45,993 bases of DNA, taken from positions 1 to 45,993 of the forward strand of contig JBAZID010000018.1 of assembly GCA_041651995.1 (NCBI GenBank). Reading direction: 5' to 3'. The notes under the pieces were generated by a model, which saw only the letters and a list, made by a program, of their open reading frames with translations, made no database searches and was not told the DNA's origin. The stretch is from Sulfuricella sp. (GTDB lineage: Bacteria > Pseudomonadota > Gammaproteobacteria > Burkholderiales > Sulfuricellaceae). Positions 40,405 through 45,993 of the stretch are shown here, one piece after another (the stretch's first letter is position 1; each line of letters opens with the position of its first letter). The position numbers and the translations under genes are program-made.

Positions 40405-42489
40405 ATGAATGCCCGGGTGGACGCTCCGCCCCTGCTAAACCGCCGTGGCCTGAAAGGCCTGGTGGGGCCGGTTCTTATCATCCTGATTCTGGCGATGATG
40501 GTTTTGCCATTGCCGCCGTTTCTGCTCGATCTGCTGTTCACTTTCAATATTGCCATCGCGATGATCGTGATGCTGGTCAGCCTGTATACCCAGAAACCGC
40601 TGGAGTTCGCGGTATTTCCCACCGTACTGCTGGTCACCACCTTGCTGCGCCTTTCCCTCAACGTGGCTTCGACCCGCATCGTGCTGCTGGAAGGGCATAC
40701 CGGGCCGGATGCCGCGGGCAAGGTGATCGAGGCTTTCGGGCATTTCCTGGTGGGCGGCAATTACACCGTCGGCATCGTGGTGTTCATTATCCTGGTGGTG
40801 ATCAATTTTGTGGTGATTACCAAGGGCGCGGGACGTATCGCCGAGGTCAGCGCGCGCTTCACCCTGGATGCGATGCCCGGCAAGCAAATGGCCATCGACG
40901 CCGACCTCAATGCCGGGCTGATCGGCGAGGAAGAGGCCCGCAAGCGGCGCACCGAGATTTCCCAGGAAGCGGATTTTTTCGGCTCCATGGATGGTGCCAG
41001 CAAGTTCGTGCGCGGCGATGCCGTGGCCGGTATCCTGATCCTGTTCATCAACGTCATCGGTGGCCTGCTGGTGGGCATTTTCCAGCACAACCTCGATTTT
41101 GCCACCGCCGCCAACAACTACACCCTGCTCGCCATTGGTGACGGCCTGGTGGCGCAGATCCCGGCGCTGATCATTTCCACTGCCGCCGGCATGGTGGTGA
41201 GCCGCGTGGCAACCGATGAAGATGTCGGGCAGCAGTTGATCGGCCAGCTCTTCAACAAGCCAGCCGTACTGTACATCACCGCTTCTATTCTGGGCTTGCT
41301 TGGGGTGATTCCGGGTATGCCGCATGTCGCATTTTTTATTCTGGCCGGCGCTCTGGCGGGCACGGCTTACTATATTGAGCAAAAGGCCCGGGCCCCCGAA
41401 ATTTCCGCCCTGCCTCCACCGGAAGCCGTCCAGCCGCCGGAAATGCAGGAAGTGAGCTGGAACGATGTGATGCCGGTGGATGCGCTCGGGCTGGAAGTCG
41501 GCTATCGCCTGATTTCCCTGGTGGATCGAACACAGGACGGCGAGCTTTTACGCCGGATTCGCGGCATCCGCAAGAAATTCGCGCAGGATATGGGCTTTCT
41601 GGTGCCGCCCGTGCATATACGCGATAATCTCGAGTTGCGCCCCAGTGCTTACCGCATCAGTCTGAAAGGCGTCGAGATCGGACAGGGTGAGGCTTACGCT
41701 GGCATGTATCTGGCGATCAACCCCGGCCGGGTGCTAGGCAACCTGCCAGGCACAACGACGACCGATCCGGCATTCGGCCTGCCGGCGGTATGGATTGAAG
41801 CCAATCTGCGCGACCAGGCTCAAACCTTCGGCTATACGGTGGTGGATTCCAGCACGGTGGTGGCGACCCATCTCTCCAATATCATCCAGACGCATTCCGC
41901 AGAACTGCTGGGGCGGGAAGAGACGCAGCAATTGCTGGATCACCTCGCCAAGGAATCCCCCAAACTGGTGGAGGAACTGGTGCCCAAACTACTGCCTCTG
42001 GGCGTGGTGCAGAAAGTGCTGCAGAATCTGCTCGATGAAGGCGTGCACATCCGTGACATGCGAACCATCATCGATACCCTGGCCGATCATGCCGGCCGCA
42101 GCCAGGATGCGGCCGACCTGACCGCAGCGGTTCGCGTCGCGCTGGGCCGTGCTATCATGCAGCAAATTTACCCGGGAGCCGCAGAGTTGCAGGTGATGAC
42201 CCTCGAGCCCGATCTCGAACAGATCATGATGCATGCCGCCCAGGGCATGGGCGAAGGTTTGGGACTGGAGCCCGGATTGGCGGAAAATCTGGTGCAGCAA
42301 ACTGCCAAAGCGGTGCAGCAGCAGGAACAGATGGGCCTGCCCGCCGTGCTGCTCGTGCCTGCGGCGTTGCGTCCGTTGCTATCGCGCTTCCTGCGTCGCG
42401 TGGCGCCTCAGCTTAAAGTGGTTTCCCACGCTGAAATTCCTGATTCCAAAAATATTCGCGTGACTGCCGTGCTGGGTGCCAGAGCATGA
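40405..42489 (+). CDS. flhA: Flagellar export gate protein FlhA
   Basis: 694 aa, full length. Eight N-terminal helices (about residues 17-325), including the FHIPEP region NLRLSLNVASTRIVLL-like sequence (LLRLSLNVASTRIVLLEGH) and MPGKQMAIDADLNAGLIGEE. The C-terminal cytoplasmic domain (about 350-694) docks export chaperones. Proton-driven gate of the flagellar secretion system. Its stop overlaps the flhF start by 4 nt. Confidence 0.98.
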   Translation: MNARVDAPPLLNRRGLKGLVGPVLIILILAMMVLPLPPFLLDLLFTFNIAIAMIVMLVSLYTQKPLEFAVFPTVLLVTTLLRLSLNVASTRIVLLEGHTGPDAAGKVIEAFGHFLVGGNYTVGIVVFIILVVINFVVITKGAGRIAEVSARFTLDAMPGKQMAIDADLNAGLIGEEEARKRRTEISQEADFFGSMDGASKFVRGDAVAGILILFINVIGGLLVGIFQHNLDFATAANNYTLLAIGDGLVAQIPALIISTAAGMVVSRVATDEDVGQQLIGQLFNKPAVLYITASILGLLGVIPGMPHVAFFILAGALAGTAYYIEQKARAPEISALPPPEAVQPPEMQEVSWNDVMPVDALGLEVGYRLISLVDRTQDGELLRRIRGIRKKFAQDMGFLVPPVHIRDNLELRPSAYRISLKGVEIGQGEAYAGMYLAINPGRVLGNLPGTTTTDPAFGLPAVWIEANLRDQAQTFGYTVVDSSTVVATHLSNIIQTHSAELLGREETQQLLDHLAKESPKLVEELVPKLLPLGVVQKVLQNLLDEGVHIRDMRTIIDTLADHAGRSQDAADLTAAVRVALGRAIMQQIYPGAAELQVMTLEPDLEQIMMHAAQGMGEGLGLEPGLAENLVQQTAKAVQQQEQMGLPAVLLVPAALRPLLSRFLRRVAPQLKVVSHAEIPDSKNIRVTAVLGARA

Positions 42490-43844
42490 ATGTAAAAAAA
42501 TTCCGCGCTGCCAATACCCGTGAGGCCTTGCGCCAGGTCAGGGATGCCCTGGGCGCGGATGCCATCATTCTTTCCAACCGCTCTGCGGATGGCATGATTG
42601 AAATCATGGCCGTGGCCAATATGGATGTGGCCTCCCTCGCTACGCCCGCGCTGGCTGCGGCACCGGTAATCAGCCAGCCGCGCAAGCCGCAAAGCCAGCC
42701 GCCGCGTCATGAACCCCCCTTGAGTCCGGCCAGCCAGGAGCCGCGTCCGCTCAAAAGGGAAGATATCAGCGTACTGCAACGCATCCGCCAGGAAGCCATG
42801 CTGGACGCGGTTTCCCCCGTTGCCGCGCAGCATGTCAAACCCCAGGCCGCGCTGCCTGCCGCACCTAATGCCATGGATGGCGTGGTGCAGGAAATGATGC
42901 ATGAAATTCGCTCCCTGCGCGGCATGCTGGAGGGGCAGTTGGCAGGCCTGGCGTGGGGTGAGTTGCAGCGCAGCGACCCGATCAAGGTGGAGGTGCTGCG
43001 CCACATGCTGGCCGTGGGGTTCAGCCCCGCTCTGTCGCGCCAACTGCTGGAAAAGCTGCCGCCCGGTGGTGACTTCAATCGCGGCATGAAATGGGTCAAG
43101 GCCGCACTCGTACATAATCTGCGCGTGGTCAAGGATGGCGGCGACATAATAGACCGTGGCGGCGTCTATGCTCTGGTTGGCCCGACCGGGGTCGGCAAGA
43201 CCACCACCGTGGCCAAGCTCGCGGCGCGTTGCCGCCTCAAGCATGGCGCCAACAAGCTGGCCTTGTTGACGACCGATAGCTACCGGATCGGTGCGCACGA
43301 GCAGTTGCGGATTTATGGAAAAATTCTCGGCGTGCCAGTGTATGCGGTCAAGGATGAAGCCGATTTGCAGTTTACGCTCGCTGATCTGCAGAACAAGCAT
43401 CTGGTGCTGATCGATACCGTGGGCATGAGCCAGCGCGACCGCCGGCTGGAAGAACAGGTGGCCCTGCTGACCGGCGGCGGCCGCAGCGTCAAGCGACTGC
43501 TTCTGATCGGCGCCAACGCGCAGGGCAGCACGCTGGAAGATGTAGTGCGTGCCTACAAGGGCTCTGGAATGGATGGTTGCATCCTGACCAAGGTGGATGA
43601 GGCGATCAGTTTTGGTGGTGCGCTCGATGTCATTATCCGCCATCAATTGCCGCTGAATTACATCACCAATGGACAGCGCGTCCCTGAAGACCTGCACCTG
43701 GCGAATGCCTCATATCTGGTGGACCGGGCCTTCCGCCCACCCGAAACGCATGCATCGTTCAGTCTGGAAGAAGGGGAATTCCCTCTGGTGATGGCCGGCG
43801 TCAGCGACGAGAGCGCATCCGGCGCGGGGACGCTGCGTGGCTGA
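42486..43844 (+). CDS. flhF: Flagellar SRP-like GTPase FlhF
   Basis: 452 aa. Basic N-terminal domain (MNVKKFRAANTREALRQVRD), a Pro/Gln-rich linker (about 52-95), N domain (about 135-215) and G domain with P-loop GPTGVGKTTTVAK at 232-244, DTVGMSQRD and TKVDEA. Sets the pole and number of flagella in polar flagellates, working with FlhG. flhG starts inside its last codons. Confidence 0.96.
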   Translation: MNVKKFRAANTREALRQVRDALGADAIILSNRSADGMIEIMAVANMDVASLATPALAAAPVISQPRKPQSQPPRHEPPLSPASQEPRPLKREDISVLQRIRQEAMLDAVSPVAAQHVKPQAALPAAPNAMDGVVQEMMHEIRSLRGMLEGQLAGLAWGELQRSDPIKVEVLRHMLAVGFSPALSRQLLEKLPPGGDFNRGMKWVKAALVHNLRVVKDGGDIIDRGGVYALVGPTGVGKTTTVAKLAARCRLKHGANKLALLTTDSYRIGAHEQLRIYGKILGVPVYAVKDEADLQFTLADLQNKHLVLIDTVGMSQRDRRLEEQVALLTGGGRSVKRLLLIGANAQGSTLEDVVRAYKGSGMDGCILTKVDEAISFGGALDVIIRHQLPLNYITNGQRVPEDLHLANASYLVDRAFRPPETHASFSLEEGEFPLVMAGVSDESASGAGTLRG

Positions 43845-44733
43845 AGTCATGCAGGATCAGGCCGCGGGATTACGCCGCTTGCTGTCCGGTGATTTCGTGC
43901 GCATTGTGACGCTTACCAGTGGCAGGCGCGGGGTGGGTAAAACCACAGCCTTGATCAATCTGGCGGCTGCGCTGGCCAAACGCGGCAAGCAGGTGATGGT
44001 GCTGGATGAGCATCAGGGCGCGCATAGCGTGGTTGGCATGCTGGGCCTTACCCCTTACTACGACCTCGGCCATGTCGTCAGGCGCGAACGCAGCCTGGAG
44101 CAGGTCATGTTGTCAGGCCCGGAAGGCATCATGGTGGTTCCCGCCGGCCAGGGCGTGCAATCCCTTGCGGTCCTTGGAGCGGAAGAGCAGGTCTCGCTGG
44201 TGCATGCTTTTGGCCAGCTTTCGCTGCCGGTCGATGTGGTGCTGGTCGATGCCGTGGCGGGCGTGGCAAGCCATGTCCTGCCGCTCAGCCTGGCGGCTCA
44301 GGAGCTGGTGCTGGTGGTGGATCCCCGGCCGGCTTCGATGACCGATGCCTATGCCCTGATCAAGGTGCTGAATCAGGGCTTCGCACGGCGCAGTTTTCAT
44401 ATTATTGTGAACCGGGTGGCCAGCCCTGAAGAGGGTGAGGCAGTGTTCAGCAATGTGGCCTCCGTGGCGAGCCGCTTTCTCAAGGTGTCGCTGGATTACA
44501 TGGGATGCGTGCCGCTTGACGAGAAACTGCATCGCGCCACCCAGTTGGGTCGCTCGGCAGTGGACGCTTTCCCTGCAACCGCGGCGGCCCAGACATTTCG
44601 CGATCTGGCGGAAGCGGTCGATCAGTGGCCGTATCCCGATGGTGAAGGAGGGCAACTGGAGTCTTTCATGCAGCGTCTGATTCAGACCAGCCGTGCGGCG
44701 GCGGGTGAATCCGGCTTGCCGGGACGGGTTTGA
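43837..44733 (+). CDS. flhG: FlhG/FleN-like MinD-family protein with altered ATPase motifs
   Basis: 298 aa from a GTG with GGGGA 6 nt upstream, overlapping flhF by 8 nt; ATG 43849 is the alternative. MinD-type fold, normally an ATPase limiting flagellar number with FlhF. The Walker A region reads S28-GRRGVGKTT, so the signature Lys of the deviant Walker A (GKGGVGKT) is Arg and the next Gly is also Arg. Switch I reads D57-EHQGAHS, with His59 where FleN/MinD have the catalytic Asp (DADLG). Switch II is VDAVAGVAS. A C-terminal segment after the fold (AVDQWPYPDGEGGQLESFMQ) may carry the membrane-binding helix. It may bind nucleotide but hydrolyse poorly. Confidence 0.85.
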   Translation: MAEVMQDQAAGLRRLLSGDFVRIVTLTSGRRGVGKTTALINLAAALAKRGKQVMVLDEHQGAHSVVGMLGLTPYYDLGHVVRRERSLEQVMLSGPEGIMVVPAGQGVQSLAVLGAEEQVSLVHAFGQLSLPVDVVLVDAVAGVASHVLPLSLAAQELVLVVDPRPASMTDAYALIKVLNQGFARRSFHIIVNRVASPEEGEAVFSNVASVASRFLKVSLDYMGCVPLDEKLHRATQLGRSAVDAFPATAAAQTFRDLAEAVDQWPYPDGEGGQLESFMQRLIQTSRAAAGESGLPGRV

Positions 44734-44741
44734 GCGGCAAT

Positions 44742-45464
44742 ATGTATCAGGCTAACGGCAAACTGCAGAGCAACGATCAGTATGTGGCGCAGTATGCGCC
44801 GCTGGTCAAGCGCATCGCGCACCATCTGGCGGCAAAATTGCCGCCCAGCGTTCAGGTTGACGACCTGATTCAGGCCGGACTGATTGGCCTGCTGGACGCG
44901 ATTGGCCACTATGACGCGACACAGGGCGCGCAGTTCGAAACTTATGCCAGCCAGCGTATTCGCGGTGCCATGCTGGATGAGTTGCGCGAGGCTGACTGGG
45001 CGCCACGTTCGTCGCGCAAGAGCATGCGCACCATCGAGGCCGCAATCAGCAAACTCGAGCAGCAACTGGGGCGATCTCCGGGTGAGCAGGAACTGGCCAG
45101 GGAGTTGCATGTGCCGCTGGAGGAGTACCAGCAGATGTTGCTGGATGCGCGTGGTCATCAGTTGGTGCATTATGAGGATTGCCGGTCCGAAGGCGAGGAT
45201 GACTTTTTCGAGCGCCATGCGGCTGATGGGCGGCCCGGTCCTCTCGGGCAAATCGAGGATGGCGCATTTCGTGCCGCGCTGGTGGAGGCGATCAAGGATC
45301 TGCCGGAACGCGAGCAGTTGATGATGAGCCTGTATTACGAAGAGGAGTTGAACTTGAAGGAAATCGGTGCAGTACTGGGCGTGACCGAATCTCGTGTCAG
45401 TCAGCTCCATAGCCAGGCAGTCGCACGTCTGCGCAGCCGGCTCAAGGATTGGTTGAACCGCTGA
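44742..45464 (+). CDS. fliA: Flagellar sigma factor FliA (sigma-28)
   Basis: 240 aa from the ATG; a TTG four codons earlier is possible. Region 2: YAPLVKRIAHHLAAKLPPSV and DLIQAGLIGLLDAI with the RIRGAMLDELREADWAPRS promoter-melting part; region 3: IEAAISKLEQQLGRSPGEQE; region 4: LPEREQLMMSLYYEEELNLK and GVTESRVSQLHSQAVARLRS. Directs RNA polymerase to late flagellar and motor genes. Its stop codon overlaps the next start (TGATG). Confidence 0.97.
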   Translation: MYQANGKLQSNDQYVAQYAPLVKRIAHHLAAKLPPSVQVDDLIQAGLIGLLDAIGHYDATQGAQFETYASQRIRGAMLDELREADWAPRSSRKSMRTIEAAISKLEQQLGRSPGEQELARELHVPLEEYQQMLLDARGHQLVHYEDCRSEGEDDFFERHAADGRPGPLGQIEDGAFRAALVEAIKDLPEREQLMMSLYYEEELNLKEIGAVLGVTESRVSQLHSQAVARLRSRLKDWLNR

Positions 45465-45993
45465 TGCGTGGCGGCGTGGACCTGATCAGTATTGCCGGCC
45501 TGCTGCTGGGCCTGGCTGCCATTGTTGGCGGGCAGATTCTTGAAGGTGGGAATGTTGCGTCCCTGATACAGGTTACGGCATTTTTCATCGTGATTGGCGG
45601 CACCATGGGTGCTGTCATGCTGCAAAGCTCGCTGCCTGTTTTTCTCAACGGAATGAGGTTGCTCAAATGGGTAATTGTGCCGCCTCAGGCGCACCCCGCA
45701 GAACTGATCGAGGAGCTTCTTGGCTGGAGCCAGATTGCCCGTAAAGGCGGCCTGTTGGCGCTGGAACCGCTGATCGATGCCTTGTCCGACCCTTTCAAGC
45801 GCAAAGGTCTGCAGATGCTGGTTGACGGCGCGGAACCGGATAAAATCCGCGAAGCCCTGGAGGTGGAAATCAATACCTATGAGGAACACCAGCGCCAGGC
45901 CGCGAAGGTATGGGAATCGGCTGGTGGTTACGCGCCCACTATCGGTATTCTGGGCGCGGTGATGGGGCTGATTCACGTGATGGAGAACCTGTC
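45464..45993 (+). CDS. Flagellar motor stator protein, MotA/PomA family (partial)
   Basis: First 176 codons; the gene runs off the right edge. MRGGVDLISIAGLLLGLAAI and FFIVIGGTMGAVMLQSSLP form the first two helices, then a cytoplasmic region (about 60-150) with LVDGAEPDKIREALEVEINT and the family block WESAGGYAPTIGILGAVMGL. The pattern is that of the second MotA type (MotC/PomA) usually encoded beside fliA. A motB-like partner would be expected just beyond the window. Couples ion flow to flagellar rotation. Confidence 0.93.
   Translation, partial: MRGGVDLISIAGLLLGLAAIVGGQILEGGNVASLIQVTAFFIVIGGTMGAVMLQSSLPVFLNGMRLLKWVIVPPQAHPAELIEELLGWSQIARKGGLLALEPLIDALSDPFKRKGLQMLVDGAEPDKIREALEVEINTYEEHQRQAAKVWESAGGYAPTIGILGAVMGLIHVMENL

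Overview
The window reads as chromosomal DNA of a flagellated, GC-rich betaproteobacterium, most likely a Nitrosomonadales/Gallionellales/Sulfuricella-type organism. This is inferred from gene content and order (trmJ-cysE-iscR-second cysteine desulfurase-iscSUA-hscBA-fdx-iscX, then flhB-flhA-flhF-flhG-fliA-mot) and from dispersed CACGGAG-type and CCCCTCTCCC-type intergenic repeats. No rRNA, tRNA or CRISPR array was seen.

Left third (1-15.7 kb, all minus strand). Reading with transcription, a TetR regulator precedes a complete RND tripartite pump (adaptor, HAE1 permease, outer-membrane lipoprotein). A second pump follows: an outer-membrane lipoprotein, a MacA-like adaptor and a MacB-type ABC transporter split into separate ATPase and permease genes. 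Then come a RhuM-family gene, a small gene remnant, a Spy/CpxP-like periplasmic protein, a Gly/Met-repeat exported protein, and an ExbB-ExbD pair cut by the window edge.

Centre (15.8-30.7 kb). An EF-hand protein with an 11-fold Gly-Gly-Met minisatellite lies divergent from a CpxR/CpxA-like two-component system. Four GTAAA-N5-GTAAA motifs, the classical CpxR box, lie upstream of the Spy-like gene, upstream of the ABC pump operon, and (two) between the EF-hand gene and cpxR. This predicts one local envelope-stress regulon. The boxes upstream of the Spy-like gene and the ABC pump sit in a duplicated 63-bp promoter block with only two mismatches. Further on are a DMT permease, nadC, a TlpA-like redoxin with an unknown hydrolase-like partner, a VapBC-type toxin-antitoxin pair, clpB with a sigma-32-type promoter, a complete IS3-family element (26-bp inverted repeats, ATAC target duplication), a diheme-type exported protein, an exonuclease remnant, YjbQ, a second TlpA-like protein and suhB.

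Right third (30.7-46 kb, plus strand). trmJ is followed by a full Fe-S assembly cluster. cysE and iscR each have their own promoter carrying a type-1 IscR site; the iscR promoter overlaps the cysE stop codon. Two cysteine desulfurases follow in tandem, then iscU, iscA, hscB, hscA, fdx and iscX. The three longest gaps of this operon each hold a different repeat family. The window ends in a late flagellar operon whose FlhG-like protein has altered ATPase signature residues.

The most notable signals are the inferred Cpx regulon with its duplicated promoter, the CpxA sensor with a very short Pro/His-rich periplasmic loop, a repeat inserted in frame near the start of an outer-membrane lipoprotein gene, the twin IscR promoters, and the degenerate FlhG.
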